A program made the position numbers and the translations under genes. The notes beneath the pieces were generated by a model that saw only the letters and a list, made by a program, of their open reading frames with translations, was not told the DNA's origin and searched no databases. 64,000 nucleotides of DNA from Thalassotalea eurytherma (GTDB taxonomy: Bacteria > Pseudomonadota > Gammaproteobacteria > Enterobacterales > Alteromonadaceae), in the NCBI RefSeq assembly GCF_030161415.1, contig NZ_BSSU01000010.1:62001-126000 (forward strand). The letters run 5' to 3'. Shown piece after piece: positions 1 to 9,268 of the stretch (its first letter is position 1; every line of letters begins with the position of its first letter).

Positions 1-153
1 AACAGCAACCTTAACAGGCACAGATAACAATAAATCGTAATAGATATTAAGCGGAGAATTAGCAATTACCATTGCTATAACAGCGGAGAACATCAATAAA
101 ATACCACTGGCGGCTTCTAACTTTAAAAAAGACTGCAAAGTTTTTAACGGCAT
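1..153 (-). CDS. nhaA: Na+/H+ antiporter NhaA, N-terminal fragment
   Basis: The reverse strand from an ATG at 153 encodes about 51 residues before the window edge. They begin MPLKTLQSFLKLEAASGILL and continue with a hydrophobic first membrane segment and the stretch ANSPLNIYYD, which matches the start of NhaA antiporters (LEAAGGIILM...ANSPL). NhaA exchanges two protons for one sodium ion across the inner membrane and supports pH and salt homeostasis. The start is backed by a GGAAGG ribosome site a few bases upstream. The gene diverges from the Lrp-type regulator at 355. Only the first membrane helix and the following loop are visible, so the family call rests on the N-terminus alone. Confidence 0.8.
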   Translation of the reverse strand, partial: MPLKTLQSFLKLEAASGILLMFSAVIAMVIANSPLNIYYDLLLSVPVKVAV

Positions 154-354
154 TGTTTCCTTCCAATTTTTATTATAGACATATTATGTCATTCTAGACC
201 AAGATGGATGTTAAATATATAGTTTACAAAGCAATTAAGTACAAAATATAAATCGGAAAACTCCACATTTAACGAAAATTATTCATTGAGCTATATCGGA
301 TTCACATCTATTCAGGTTATTATCAAGTGATAACAAGGAGAAATAATAAGTAAC

Positions 355-825
355 ATGAAAAAGTTAGATGAAATAGATTTACGCATTTTGACCATTTTGT
401 TTTCAGATGCCGACATTACCAATAAAGAATTAGCAGCGCAGATAGGCATTGCTCCTTCAACCTGCCTTGAACGCGTAAAGCGCATGAAGCAAAACGGTGT
501 AATCAAAAATGCATTTGTCGATATTAACTTTAAAACACTAGGTGGCAATATCGAAGCGATTGCGGCGATTCGCTTACAGCCTTATTCAGAGCAAATTGTA
601 AACTTGTTACGTGACGATTTGTTGAAACTGCCTGAAATAGTAAGTTTGTATCATATGGGAGGGAGTTATGACTACTTTATCCATATGTCCGTAAAAGACT
701 CTGAACATTTGCGCCGCTTTGTTTTTGACGCAATCACCTCTCGTGAAGAGGTACAAACGGTTGAAACTTCACTTGTTTTTGAGCACAGTCGCAGTAGCGT
801 ATTACCAAACTTTAGTGAAGATTAA
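355..825 (+). CDS. Lrp/AsnC family transcriptional regulator
   Basis: A 156-residue protein with the normal Lrp/AsnC length and layout. An N-terminal winged helix-turn-helix covers roughly residues 1-60 (DEIDLRILTIL, then the recognition region APSTCLERVKRM). A RAM/AsnC ligand-binding domain follows at about 65-150, with the MGGSYDYFIHM strand typical of the effector pocket. Members bind DNA as dimers or octamers and respond to amino acids. The ribosome site AAGGAG lies rather far (about 14 bases) from the only plausible ATG. The gene stands alone between nhaA and a terminator, so the target and the amino acid sensed cannot be told from context. Confidence 0.88.
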   Translation: MKKLDEIDLRILTILFSDADITNKELAAQIGIAPSTCLERVKRMKQNGVIKNAFVDINFKTLGGNIEAIAAIRLQPYSEQIVNLLRDDLLKLPEIVSLYHMGGSYDYFIHMSVKDSEHLRRFVFDAITSREEVQTVETSLVFEHSRSSVLPNFSED

Positions 826-852
826 CGATTTCACTTAGGAAAAAATGATAAA

Positions 853-884
853 GGCAGTGTAAGTAAAAACACTGCCCTTTTTTT
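853..884 (+). terminator. Rho-independent terminator of the Lrp-type gene
   Basis: An 8-bp perfect stem, GGCAGTGT / ACACTGCC, with an 8-base loop is followed by C and seven T. It lies 28 bases after the stop codon at 825. Confidence 0.88.
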
Positions 885-920
885 GTTTAAGTCATTCACG
901 TTGCAATGGTAAATCTCAAA

Positions 921-950
921 TAATAAAAAACCTCGCCAAGAGCGAGGTTT
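921..950 (-). terminator. Rho-independent terminator downstream of dnaJ
   Basis: Stem AAACCTCGC / GCGAGGTTT with loop CAAGA. Read on the minus strand it is followed by a T-rich run (complement of the A run at 921-930), as expected for the end of the dnaK-dnaJ transcript. Confidence 0.85.
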
Positions 951-998
951 ACATTCGAGAAAGGTGAATATTTCTCAATAAACTGTCACGACTTCATG

Positions 999-2141
999 TT
1001 ATGACTTAAGGTCATCAAAGAACTTTTTCACACCATCAAAGAAGCCAGTTTCACGTGGGCTGTGCTTTGCTGTGCTCTTACCCATCTTCTCATCTAATTG
1101 ACGTAATAAGTCGGCTTGATCGCCAGATAAGTTAACAGGTGTTTCAACCACGACTTTACACATTAAGTCGCCAGTAATGTTTGAACGAACTGACTTCACA
1201 CCTTTGCCACGTAAACGGAACATTTTGCCCGTCTGTGTTTCTTTAGGTATTTTCAGTTTTACTTTGCCTTCTAGTGTCGGTACTTCAATCTCTCCACCAA
1301 GCGCAGCGGTTGTAAAACTAATTGGCACTTCACAATAAAGGTGGTTTTCATCACGAACAAAAATAGGGTGATCTTTCACGTTCACTTGAACATATAAATC
1401 ACCTGCTGGAGCACCATGTTCGCCAGCTTCACCTTCACCTGATAAACGAATTCTGTCGCCAGTATCAACACCTGCTGGCACTTTGGCGTTAAGTGTTTTA
1501 GTTTTCTGAACACGACCTTGGCCATGACATGAATTACAAGGATCAGAAATAACTTTACCTTGGCCATTACACGTAGGACATGTTTGCTGAACTGCAAATA
1601 AGCCTTGGCGCATTTGTACCTGACCGTGGCCATGACATGTTGAACATGTTTTCGCTGATGTACCTTTCTTAGCACCACTGCCATCACAAGGCTCACATGC
1701 TACATAAGTGGGTACTTTAATTTCTACAGACTTACCTTTAACCGCGTCTTCAAGGCTCATTTCTAAGTTATAACGTAAGTCACTACCACGGCGTGCGCGA
1801 GAACCACCGCCTCCGCCGCCACGGCGTCCGCCGCCGAAAATATCACCGAAAACGTCACCAAAAATATCACCAAAATCTTGACCGCCACCGAAGCCGCCAC
1901 CGCCCATACCACCTTGTTCAAAGGCTGCATGACCGTATTGGTCGTACGCGGCACGTTTTTGCTCATCACCTAAAACTTCATAAGCTTCTTTCACTTGCTT
2001 AAAAGTTTCTTCTTTAGATTTATCACCTTGAGTACGGTCAGGGTGAAACTTCATTGCTAATCGTTTATAGGCTTTTTTGATTTCACGATCAGAGGCGTCT
2101 TTAGCAACTCCAAGCGTTTCGTAATAGTCTTTCTTTGACAT
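999..2141 (-). CDS. dnaJ: Chaperone DnaJ (Hsp40)
   Basis: A 380-residue type I Hsp40 co-chaperone. It delivers unfolded clients to DnaK and stimulates DnaK ATP hydrolysis in the cytoplasm. The J domain (about 5-70) carries the HPD motif at residues 33-35. A Gly/Phe-rich linker follows at about 75-120, then four zinc-binding CxxCxGxG repeats ([32 protein letters not shown]) and the C-terminal client-binding domains. Length is normal. It is the downstream gene of dnaK-dnaJ, but 558 bp of repeat-rich DNA separates the two, unusually long for this pair. No clear sigma-32 promoter was found directly before it, so it probably depends on read-through from dnaK. Confidence 0.98.
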   Translation of the reverse strand: MSKKDYYETLGVAKDASDREIKKAYKRLAMKFHPDRTQGDKSKEETFKQVKEAYEVLGDEQKRAAYDQYGHAAFEQGGMGGGGFGGGQDFGDIFGDVFGDIFGGGRRGGGGGGSRARRGSDLRYNLEMSLEDAVKGKSVEIKVPTYVACEPCDGSGAKKGTSAKTCSTCHGHGQVQMRQGLFAVQQTCPTCNGQGKVISDPCNSCHGQGRVQKTKTLNAKVPAGVDTGDRIRLSGEGEAGEHGAPAGDLYVQVNVKDHPIFVRDENHLYCEVPISFTTAALGGEIEVPTLEGKVKLKIPKETQTGKMFRLRGKGVKSVRSNITGDLMCKVVVETPVNLSGDQADLLRQLDEKMGKSTAKHSPRETGFFDGVKKFFDDLKS

Positions 2142-2230
2142 AGATATTTCTTACTTCACTTAAAAATGATGGATATCAATTTGATTAGGTACTTATCTAA
2201 ATAGCTAATTAAATTGAAGTCCGTTTGGTT

Positions 2231-2484
2231 ACATAGATTCCGACCTGCGTCGGAATGACATTTACTTTTTTACTCTACTTCACAGATTCCGTATCAAGTA
2301 CGGAATGACGTTTACTTTTCTACATAGATTCCGACCTGCGTCGGAATGACATTTACTTGTTTACCCTACTTCACAGATTCCGTATCAAGTACGGAATGAC
2401 GTTTACTTGTTTACCCTACTTCACAGATTCCGTATCAAGTACAAAATGACGTTGATTGTGTCATTGCGGCGAAGGCCGTAATCT
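2231..2484. repeat. REP-like hairpin array (five direct units plus one inverted)
   Basis: Five copies of a unit of about 37 bases start at 2231, 2281, 2322, 2372 and 2422, with spacing 50, 41, 50 and 50. Each reads AGATTCC, a variable hairpin, then GGAATGAC and a TTTACTT tail. Two versions alternate, A-B-A-B-B: stem ATTCCGAC/GTCGGAAT in A and ATTCCGTA/TACGGAAT in B. The fifth is decayed (TACAAAAT). A sixth, diverged copy lies inverted at 2460-2484 with stem ATTGCGGC/GCCGTAAT. Stems stay paired while their inner bases differ, which is typical of REP-type intergenic elements. The array fills much of the dnaK-dnaJ gap. Confidence 0.85.
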
Positions 2485-2535
2485 CATACTTACAGTCAAG
2501 TACAATGCAACAATGAGTATATTCCTGAACATAAC

Positions 2536-2557
2536 AAAGCGCCGAAACCGACGCTTT
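2536..2557 (-). terminator. Hairpin, possible attenuator or terminator after dnaK
   Basis: On the minus strand AAAGCGTCG pairs with CGGCGCTTT (one G-T wobble) around a short GTTT loop, followed by TTTGTT. The T run is weak, so it may only reduce transcription into dnaJ. Confidence 0.4.
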
Positions 2558-2566
2558 ATCATATTT

Positions 2567-2695
2567 AACTTAAACTTCAAGAAGTTAAAGCTTTAAGCTA
2601 GAGGGCTTAAGTTCAAGAAGGACACACGGAGCTTAGTTTACTAAGTGAGTATGTCCGACGCTGAAGTTATGCTCTCTAGCGACAAGGTTTAAGTT
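2567..2695. repeat. Large imperfect palindrome downstream of dnaK
   Basis: Nested inverted repeats span about 129 bases immediately after the dnaK stop. An outer stem AACTTAAAC (2567-2575) pairs with GTTTAAGTT (2687-2695). An inner stem GCTAGAG (2597-2603) pairs with CTCTAGC (2674-2680). Then GGACA pairs with TGTCC, and CTTAG (2632-2636) with CTAAG (2641-2645) around a TTTA loop. From GCTAGAG inward the arms align without gaps at roughly two thirds identity. It is non-coding and could be a mobile palindrome, an mRNA 3' stabiliser or an RNA of its own. Confidence 0.65.
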
Positions 2696-2699
2696 CGAC

Positions 2700-4628
2700 T
2701 TATTTGTCGTCCTTAACCTCTTCAAACTCTGCATCTACAACATCGTCGCCAGCAGGAGCTGCATCAGCTTCTGGTGCTGCGCCTTCAGGAGCTGCGCCAC
2801 CTTGAGCTTGTGCTTTAGCTTGAGCAATTTCCATTAACTTAGCTGAAGCTTCAATTAATGCTTGTTGCTTAGCGTCGATAGCTTCTTTATCGTCGCCTTT
2901 ATTTGCTTCTTCTAACTCAGCAATTGCCGCTTCAATTTTCTCTTTGTCTTCAGCTGGTAGGTCATCACCTGCTTCTGTTACTTGAGTTTTTGTTGCGTGA
3001 ACCATGCCGTCAGCTTGGTTACGAGCAGTCACTAACTCTTCAAACTTAGCATCAGCATCAGCATTCGCTTCTGCGTCACGTACCATTTGTTCTACTTCAT
3101 CATCAGATAAACCAGAAGACGCTTTGATTGTGATCTTTTGCTCTTTACCTGTGTTCTTGTCTTTTGCAGACACATGTAAGATACCGTCAGCATCGATGTC
3201 AAAAGTTACTTCGATTTGCGGCATACCACGAGGAGCAGCATCAATACCTTCAAGGTTGAATTGACCTAAAGATTTGTTCGCTTGTGCTTGCTTACGCTCA
3301 CCTTGTAATACGTGAACAGTTACCGCAGCTTGGTTATCTTCAGCTGTTGAGAACGTTTGAGACTGTTTTGTTGGGATTGTTGTGTTTTTGTCGATAACCT
3401 TAGTCATCACACCGCCCATTGTCTCAATACCAAGTGATAATGGTGTAACGTCTAATAATAGAACGTCAGTAACATCACCAGATAAAACACCTGCTTGTAC
3501 AGCAGCACCTGAAGCTACAGCTTCATCAGGGTTAACATCTTTACGTGGTTCTTTGCCGAAGAAGTCAGTAACTACTTGCTGTACTAATGGCATACGTGTT
3601 TGACCACCAACTAAAATAACGTCGTTTACGTCAGATGTTGATAAGTCAGCATCAGCTAGTGCAGTTTTTAACGGCTCTAATGTTGCTTTTACCATGTCTT
3701 CAACTAACGCTTCTAGTTTTGCACGAGTAACTTTAATGTTCATGTGCTTAGGACCAGTAGCATCAGCAGTTACGTATGGTAAGTTGACGTCAGTTTGTTG
3801 TGCAGAAGAAAGCTCACATTTTGCTTTTTCAGCAGCTTCTTTAACACGTTGCATAGCAAGTGGATCGTTTTTAAGGTCAAGACCTTGTTCTTTCTTGAAC
3901 TCATCCACTAGGTAGTTGATTAAACGGTTATCGAAATCTTCACCACCTAAGTGAGTGTCACCGTTTGTCGCTAATACTTCAAAGGTGTGCTCGCCGTCCA
4001 TCTCATCAATTTCAATGATTGAGATATCGAATGTACCACCACCTAAGTCGTAAACAGCAACTACTTTGTCGCCCTTTTGCTTGTCCATGCCGTAAGCAAG
4101 AGCAGCAGCAGTTGGCTCGTTAATAATACGCTTAACTTCTAAGCCTGCGATACGGCCAGCATCTTTAGTTGCTTGACGTTGTGAGTCGTTAAAGTATGCA
4201 GGTACAGTAATAACCGCTTCAGTTACTTCTTCACCTAAGAAGTCTTCAGCCGTTTTCTTCATTTTCTTTAATACTTCAGCAGAAACTTGTGGTGGCGCAA
4301 CTTTTTCGCCTTTTGCTTCTACCCATGCATCGCCATTATCAGCTTTCTTGATACCGAAAGGCATGATATCGATGTCACGTTGTACTTCTTTATCTTCAAA
4401 GCGACGACCGATTAAACGCTTAATTGCGAATAATGTATTTTGAGGGTTAGTTACCGCTTGGCGTTTTGCTGGTTGACCAACTAAAGTTTCGCCTTCATCT
4501 GTGTATGCAATGATAGAAGGAGTTGTACGATCGCCTTCTGCATTTTCAATTACTCGTACGTTTTCGCCGTCTAAAACAGCTACACATGAGTTAGTTGTCC
4601 CTAGGTCAATACCAATAATTTTGCCCAT
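2700..4628 (-). CDS. dnaK: Chaperone DnaK (Hsp70)
   Basis: A 642-residue cytoplasmic Hsp70. It binds exposed hydrophobic segments of unfolded proteins in an ATP-driven cycle with DnaJ and GrpE, and it controls sigma-32 stability. The nucleotide-binding domain opens with [13 protein letters not shown] and contains [13 protein letters not shown] and the VGGQTRMP phosphate loop. The substrate-binding domain includes [14 protein letters not shown], and the C-terminus ends EEVKDDK, the usual DnaK tail after an Ala/Pro/Gly-rich segment. Length is canonical. A strong sigma-32 promoter sits about 50-80 bases upstream, and the gene is transcribed toward dnaJ. Confidence 0.99.
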   Translation of the reverse strand: MGKIIGIDLGTTNSCVAVLDGENVRVIENAEGDRTTPSIIAYTDEGETLVGQPAKRQAVTNPQNTLFAIKRLIGRRFEDKEVQRDIDIMPFGIKKADNGDAWVEAKGEKVAPPQVSAEVLKKMKKTAEDFLGEEVTEAVITVPAYFNDSQRQATKDAGRIAGLEVKRIINEPTAAALAYGMDKQKGDKVVAVYDLGGGTFDISIIEIDEMDGEHTFEVLATNGDTHLGGEDFDNRLINYLVDEFKKEQGLDLKNDPLAMQRVKEAAEKAKCELSSAQQTDVNLPYVTADATGPKHMNIKVTRAKLEALVEDMVKATLEPLKTALADADLSTSDVNDVILVGGQTRMPLVQQVVTDFFGKEPRKDVNPDEAVASGAAVQAGVLSGDVTDVLLLDVTPLSLGIETMGGVMTKVIDKNTTIPTKQSQTFSTAEDNQAAVTVHVLQGERKQAQANKSLGQFNLEGIDAAPRGMPQIEVTFDIDADGILHVSAKDKNTGKEQKITIKASSGLSDDEVEQMVRDAEANADADAKFEELVTARNQADGMVHATKTQVTEAGDDLPAEDKEKIEAAIAELEEANKGDDKEAIDAKQQALIEASAKLMEIAQAKAQAQGGAAPEGAAPEADAAPAGDDVVDAEFEEVKDDK

Positions 4629-4680
4629 CTTGAGGATCTCCGAATTTCTGTAATAAAGTTTAATTGCTTAGTTGATTAAC

Positions 4681-4710
4681 GATGTGGGGTCAGGCCAAAT
4701 CCTTTTCAAC
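4681..4710 (-). promoter_or_regulatory. Sigma-32 (heat-shock) promoter of dnaK
   Basis: On the minus strand, GTTGAAA is followed after about 14 bases by CCCCACAT. This fits the sigma-32 consensus CTTGAAA-N(11-16)-CCCCATNT at all but two positions and lies 52 bases upstream of the dnaK ATG. Confidence 0.85.
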
Positions 4711-4814
4711 GTCTTTTTTTAAAAAAATTGTAATTTTTAGTAAAAATCGTGGACTTATTTAATCAACAAAGCGTATGTATGTGGTTTACTCGTACTATTT
4801 ACGATAAAAGTTAC

Positions 4815-4842
4815 GAATAAAAAAGCCGAGCTTAGCTCGGCT
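4815..4842 (-). terminator. Rho-independent terminator of grpE
   Basis: A perfect 8-bp stem, AGCCGAGC / GCTCGGCT, with a 3-base loop is followed on the minus strand by six T. It lies 20 bases past the grpE stop, so grpE and dnaK are separate transcription units. Confidence 0.9.
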
Positions 4843-4861
4843 CTAAACATATGTGTTTAAT

Positions 4862-5491
4862 TTATGCTTGGGTATCAACCGCAGGTGCTTTTGAAACCAT
4901 AACCATGGCTGGGCGAATTAAACGACCATTTAACTCGTAACCTTTTTGCATAACAGCAATGACAGTGTTTGGTGCTACACCAGGCACTTCTTGCATAGAC
5001 ATTGCTTGATGCAACTCAGGGTTAAAAGGTTGATCTTGCGGATCAACAGCAGTTACACCTGACTTTTCTAACGAAGATAATAAACCTTGATACGTTAACT
5101 CAATACCTTCAAGCATAACTTTTTGTGATTCATCTTCTTTATCGATGCTTTGTAGTGCACGCTCTAAGTTATCTACCGTTGTTAACATTTCTCCGGCAAA
5201 TTTTTCTAACGCGAACTTACGGGCTTTTTCAACATCTTGTGCTGAACGACGACGAATGTTGTCTACTTCGGCTTTCGCGCGAATAACACTGTCTTTTTGA
5301 TCGGCAACCGTGCCTTGCGCTGCCGCTAAAGCTAACTCAAGCTCATTGATTCGTTCTTGCTCAGGGCTTAATAACTCACCTTCAACTTCCACTTCAGGTG
5401 CTTGCTCCTCAACAACTTGTTCGGTTTCATTTACTACTTCTTCATTTGCAACGTCTTGTGCTGCATCATTTTGCGTTGACTCGTTAGTCAT
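4862..5491 (-). CDS. grpE: Nucleotide exchange factor GrpE
   Basis: A protein of about 209 residues that releases ADP from DnaK and also acts as a thermosensor of the chaperone cycle. It has an acidic, Glu/Val-rich disordered N-terminus, then a long coiled coil (about 50-110, including [14 protein letters not shown]) and the C-terminal beta wing with [20 protein letters not shown] and PGVAPNTV, which are GrpE signatures. The ATG at 5491 is preferred over the one at 5503 because TTGGAG lies 8 bases before it. It is divergent from nadK, with a textbook sigma-32 promoter about 35-60 bases upstream. Confidence 0.97.
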   Translation of the reverse strand: MTNESTQNDAAQDVANEEVVNETEQVVEEQAPEVEVEGELLSPEQERINELELALAAAQGTVADQKDSVIRAKAEVDNIRRRSAQDVEKARKFALEKFAGEMLTTVDNLERALQSIDKEDESQKVMLEGIELTYQGLLSSLEKSGVTAVDPQDQPFNPELHQAMSMQEVPGVAPNTVIAVMQKGYELNGRLIRPAMVMVSKAPAVDTQA

Positions 5492-5524
5492 GGATAACTC
5501 CAAGAAAAATACTATTGCTGGTAA

Positions 5525-5553
5525 TTATGGGGATAAGAAATTTGGTTTCAAGC
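5525..5553 (-). promoter_or_regulatory. Sigma-32 promoter of grpE
   Basis: On the minus strand, CTTGAAA is followed 13 bases later by CCCCATAAT, an essentially exact match to the sigma-32 consensus, ending 34 bases upstream of the grpE start at 5491. Confidence 0.92.
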
Positions 5554-5652
5554 ATGATTATAAATAATTTTAATAAAAAAGTACGCTTTACAAGCGATTG
5601 AATTGGAGCGACACTTCACTCATTAGGCAACTACTTGATACTTTTGCAAAAG

Positions 5653-6534
5653 ATGACAGCACTATATAAAACCATCGGCCTGATTGGTAAACCTCACCAT
5701 GAAGGCGCAGAAAAAACGATTCACAGCTTATATGACTATTTAACTGAGTCAGGCTATCAAGTGCTGATTGAAGAAACAGTCGCCAATACAATTTCCATTG
5801 AAAATAGTGTTACTGCAACCTTGGTTGATATCGGTGAGCGAGCAGACCTAGCCATAGTTATCGGTGGTGACGGTTATATGCTAGGTGCTGCGCGTGTATT
5901 GTCATGCTATAACATTGGCGTTATCGGCGTAAACAGAGGCAACTTGGGTTTCTTGACTGACCTGTCACCTGATAATGTGATTGAGCCCTTAAAGAAAATT
6001 CTTGCTGGCGAATCATATTCTGAACAGCGCTTTCTTATAGAGGCTGAAGTATATCGCCATGGAAAGTTAAAAAGCTCAAATTCAGCAATGAATGAAGCCG
6101 TACTTCATGCTGGTAAAGTAGCGAATATGATTGAGTTTGAAGTCTACATTGATGACAAATTCATGTTTAGCCAACGCTCTGATGGATTAATTATTTCGAC
6201 ACCTACCGGTTCGACAGCATATTCAATGTCTGCTGGTGGCCCAATATTAACACCAAATCTTAATGCACTTTCTTTAGTGCCTATGTTCCCCCATACGCTA
6301 ACTTCTCGGCCAATTGTTGTTGATGGAGACAGTGAATTAAAGCTGATTTTAGCCAACGAAAATTACGAGAATTTACAAGTCAGTTGTGATGGCCATGTTA
6401 TCCTTGCCGTTATGCCAGGTGATGAAGTGTTAATTCGCAAAAGTCCAAACACGTTACGCTTAATTCACCCAATAGATCACGATTACTTAAAAGTATTACG
6501 TTCAAAATTAAGTTGGGGTAATAAGCTTTATTAA
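5653..6534 (+). CDS. nadK: NAD kinase
   Basis: A cytoplasmic enzyme of about 293 residues that phosphorylates NAD to NADP using ATP. It shows the family's GGDG signature ([14 protein letters not shown]), the glycine-rich [11 protein letters not shown] segment, the conserved NEAVLH substrate strand, and [16 protein letters not shown], which shapes the active site. The reading frame is open upstream to a TTG at 5635, but the ATG at 5653 starts the protein where the family normally starts ([14 protein letters not shown]). It is divergent from grpE and followed by recN, the usual gammaproteobacterial order. Confidence 0.96.
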   Translation: MTALYKTIGLIGKPHHEGAEKTIHSLYDYLTESGYQVLIEETVANTISIENSVTATLVDIGERADLAIVIGGDGYMLGAARVLSCYNIGVIGVNRGNLGFLTDLSPDNVIEPLKKILAGESYSEQRFLIEAEVYRHGKLKSSNSAMNEAVLHAGKVANMIEFEVYIDDKFMFSQRSDGLIISTPTGSTAYSMSAGGPILTPNLNALSLVPMFPHTLTSRPIVVDGDSELKLILANENYENLQVSCDGHVILAVMPGDEVLIRKSPNTLRLIHPIDHDYLKVLRSKLSWGNKLY

Positions 6535-6603
6535 CAAAAGCTTATATCACCATCTTTAAAAAACGATAAATATTTAAACAAATACTATTGCCAAAAAACA
6601 AAA

Positions 6604-6623
6604 TACTGTATAAATTATCAGTA
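6604..6623. promoter_or_regulatory. LexA (SOS) box upstream of recN
   Basis: The ends TACTG and CAGTA are perfectly inverted around ten AT-rich bases, matching CTG-N10-CAG. By hand it fits 16 of 20 positions of the enterobacterial consensus. It lies 31 bases before the recN ATG, where LexA would block transcription until DNA damage. Confidence 0.85.
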
Positions 6624-6654
6624 TATTAATTCTTAGTGTTCGGTATTTGATCTT

Positions 6655-8319
6655 ATGTTGACCCAATTAACTATCTCAAACTTTGCCATTGTTAAACAAT
6701 TAGAGTTAGATTGGCGTAATGGTATGACAACGATTACTGGTGAAACAGGTGCGGGTAAATCAATAGCAATTGATGCGTTAGGTTTATGTCTTGGTGATCG
6801 AGCGGTAACAAACGTTGTTAGGCCTAACACCAAAAAAGCTGATTTAAGTGCAACCTTCGACATTAAGAAAAACAAACCTGCAAATACATGGCTTTCTCAA
6901 CATGATTTAGAGGGCGACGATGAATGTATTTTGCGTCGTGTTATTTCAAGTGAAGGTCGTTCTAAAGCCTATATTAATGGCTCTCCAGTACCGTTAACGC
7001 AATTAAAAGAACTTGGCAGATTACTGATCAATATTCATGGCCAGCATGACCATCAACTTATTGTAAAAGCCTCGGAGCAAAGGCGACTACTAGACAATTA
7101 TGCAAAGCATCAAAACCTAATAGACGACGTTAGCTATTACGCCAAAAAATGGGCTGAATTAACCAACGAATTAGAGCGTTTGCAAACTAGCCAAGCACAG
7201 CGAGAAGCTGAACAACAGTTGCTTCAATATCAAGTTAAAGAATTAGACGAGTTTTCAATTTGTGAAGGTGAATTTGAAACGCTGGAAAATGACTATAAAA
7301 AGTTTAGTAACTCGCAAAGTATATTAGAAGACACCTTAACAACACTTGAATTAGCATGTGACAACGAACAATTTAATATATTAGATAGCTTGCGCCAATG
7401 TGTTGATAGACTGATACAATACAGCGATATAGACGGTGACCTTGCAAATGTTTCAACCATTTATCAAGACGCGTTAATTCAGCTTGAAGACGCAAGTAAT
7501 GATCTGAGACATTTTCATGAACGCCTTGAGCTAGATCCCCAACAATTTCAAGTTATAGAAGAGCGCTATTCAAATGCAATTAACCTCGCAAGAAAGCATC
7601 AAGTTTCGCCTGAAAGCTTGCATATAAAGCATCAGGAATTATTGCAAGCTTTGGCGAATATCTCAGGTGATGATTCTCGACAAGAACAAATATTTGTTGA
7701 ACTTGATAAAACCAAAATAGACTACCTTGAAGCAGCGAAGCGTTTAAGCGATTCAAGAAGTAAAGCCGCGGGCGAAATTAGCCAATTAATTACGAGCAGC
7801 ATTCAAGAACTAAATATGCCACATGGCCAATTTAAAGCCCACGTATCGACAAAAGAAGGTGAACAGTTAAGTAGTCATGGCTTAGACGACATTACTTTTT
7901 TAGTGAGCATCAACCCAGGGCAAGCATTAGAAGCAATGCATAAAGTCGCGTCAGGTGGTGAGTTATCAAGAATTAGTTTAGCCATGCAGGTTATTTTAGC
8001 TGACAAGGTTACTTCCCCTGCTCTTATTTTTGATGAAGTAGACGTGGGTATTAGTGGTCCTACAGCTTCAATGGTGGGTGATAAGCTCAAGCAACTTGCT
8101 AAAACAACACAAGTGATTTGTGTAACGCATTTACCGCAAGTTGCATGTAAAGGACATCAACAGTATTTCGTCGCAAAATTAACAGATGGCGAGCATACAG
8201 AAACAACGGTCACTGAACTAAGCGAGCAAGCTAGAGTCAAAGAAATTGCTCGACTGCTTGCAGGCGACAAAATTTCAGAGCACAGCTTGGCTAATGCAAG
8301 CGAGTTGCTCGCAAGTTAA
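6655..8319 (+). CDS. recN: DNA repair protein RecN
   Basis: A 554-residue SMC-like ATPase that acts at DNA double-strand breaks in the RecA pathway. Walker A is GETGAGKS at residues 29-36. Two long coiled-coil arms occupy the middle (about 150-400), and the C-terminal half carries the ABC signature region VASGGELSRISLAMQ and Walker B ALIFDEVDVG, followed by CVTHLPQVA. Length is normal. The LexA box directly upstream predicts SOS induction, as in E. coli. It follows nadK but has its own promoter region. Confidence 0.97.
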   Translation: MLTQLTISNFAIVKQLELDWRNGMTTITGETGAGKSIAIDALGLCLGDRAVTNVVRPNTKKADLSATFDIKKNKPANTWLSQHDLEGDDECILRRVISSEGRSKAYINGSPVPLTQLKELGRLLINIHGQHDHQLIVKASEQRRLLDNYAKHQNLIDDVSYYAKKWAELTNELERLQTSQAQREAEQQLLQYQVKELDEFSICEGEFETLENDYKKFSNSQSILEDTLTTLELACDNEQFNILDSLRQCVDRLIQYSDIDGDLANVSTIYQDALIQLEDASNDLRHFHERLELDPQQFQVIEERYSNAINLARKHQVSPESLHIKHQELLQALANISGDDSRQEQIFVELDKTKIDYLEAAKRLSDSRSKAAGEISQLITSSIQELNMPHGQFKAHVSTKEGEQLSSHGLDDITFLVSINPGQALEAMHKVASGGELSRISLAMQVILADKVTSPALIFDEVDVGISGPTASMVGDKLKQLAKTTQVICVTHLPQVACKGHQQYFVAKLTDGEHTETTVTELSEQARVKEIARLLAGDKISEHSLANASELLAS

Positions 8320-8415
8320 CTGAATTTTAATCAGATATTTCCTGCTGCACTTGTTAAGTATGTAATAAAAAACTCACTAGGTAAGCATCAGCATAGATTT
8401 ACGTTAAAAAAAGTT

Positions 8416-8444
8416 TTGTATCAAACAGCGCGCTTGGGTATGAT
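8416..8444 (+). promoter_or_regulatory. Probable sigma-70 promoter of bamE
   Basis: TTGTAT and TATGAT are separated by 17 bases, 34 bases upstream of the bamE ATG. A ribosome site AAAGGATAAG follows in the leader. Confidence 0.6.
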
Positions 8445-8477
8445 GCCAAGCTAAATAATAAAGGATAAGAAATATTC

Positions 8478-8831
8478 ATGCTGTTACGAGTATCTATTAT
8501 TGCACTTTCTCTTTCGTTAAGTGCCTGTTCAAATTGGATTTATCGAATTGACATCCCACAAGGTAACTATCTAGAGCAAAAAGCTATCGACCAATTACAA
8601 GTTGGAATGACAAAAGAACAAGTAAAATTTGTTCTGGGTAGCCCGGTAATTGTTGATACGTTTAAGCCTGATGTTTGGCATTATGTCTATGAATTTAATT
8701 CAGGAAAAGACAAAAAGTTAGATTTTAAAAAGAAGTTTATTGTCACGTTTGAAGACAATAAACTAAAAACAGCTGAAGGTGATTTCACCTTACCTGAATC
8801 CTTTTATACGCCTATGGAAAATGACGAATAG
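8478..8831 (+). CDS. bamE: Outer membrane assembly lipoprotein BamE (SmpA)
   Basis: A 117-residue lipoprotein subunit of the BAM complex that folds beta-barrel proteins into the outer membrane. A short signal peptide ends in the lipobox LSAC, so the mature protein begins at Cys17. The SmpA/OmlA fold follows, with GNYLEQKAIDQLQVGMTKEQV and VLGSPVIVDTFKPDVWHYVY matching family hallmarks. Its position between recN and the rnfH-ratA pair is the conserved gammaproteobacterial arrangement. A shared convergent terminator follows. Confidence 0.95.
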   Translation: MLLRVSIIALSLSLSACSNWIYRIDIPQGNYLEQKAIDQLQVGMTKEQVKFVLGSPVIVDTFKPDVWHYVYEFNSGKDKKLDFKKKFIVTFEDNKLKTAEGDFTLPESFYTPMENDE

Positions 8832-8855
8832 GTTTAGCTAAAGTTAACGTAATAA

Positions 8856-8882
8856 AAAACGACGCAATAGCGTCGTTTTTTT
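8856..8882. terminator. Bidirectional terminator between bamE and rnfH
   Basis: Stem ACGACGC / GCGTCGT with A-rich and T-rich flanks serves the convergent genes bamE (plus) and rnfH (minus). Confidence 0.85.
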
Positions 8883-8913
8883 ATTTATACGCGGGTAAAA
8901 TCTCACGCTATAA

Positions 8914-9267
8914 TTAGCTTTTATTGCCACCACGCAATGGATTTACACGGCCACCAGTTACCTTGTCAGCTCTGCCATCTGCCTTTGCTTGTTCGGCTCT
9001 GCGTTTACGCACTTCTTTTGGATCAGCTATCAAGGGACGATAGATTTCTATACGATCTAAATCGCTAACGATGTCATTGAGTTTAACGGCACGATTCCAG
9101 ATACCTACTTTATTAATCTTCAAATCAATCTCAGGGAAAATCGATAAAATGCCAGATTGTGTAATCGCTTGCTCAACATCAATGCCATCATCTAATGTTA
9201 CGGTTAGTAGCTCTTGTTTGTTAGGCGTACCATAAACAACTTCAACTTGTATTGTTTCTTGTTCCAC
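8914..9267 (-). CDS. rnfH: RnfH family protein (RatB, UPF0125)
   Basis: A ubiquitin-like-fold protein of about 117 residues. The [12 protein letters not shown] segment and the strongly conserved [20 protein letters not shown] tail identify the RnfH/RatB family. Its function is not firmly established; it pairs with RatA as a toxin-antitoxin-like locus in name only. The frame extends to a GTG at 9291, which would overlap ratA by 23 bases. The GTG at 9267 starts two bases after the ratA stop and matches the family's usual length, so it is chosen here. Expression is likely coupled to ratA. Confidence 0.9.
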   Translation of the reverse strand: MEQETIQVEVVYGTPNKQELLTVTLDDGIDVEQAITQSGILSIFPEIDLKINKVGIWNRAVKLNDIVSDLDRIEIYRPLIADPKEVRKRRAEQAKADGRADKVTGGRVNPLRGGNKS

Positions 9268-9268
9268 G

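Noticed and set aside
1763-2002. Frames on both strands inside dnaJ
   Set aside because: They are shadows of the Gly/Phe-rich region of dnaJ, shown by repetitive composition.
2231-2484. Regular repeats considered as a CRISPR array
   Set aside because: Spacing is irregular (50, 41, 50, 50), the sequence between repeats is itself repeated, each unit is a hairpin, and no cas genes are present.
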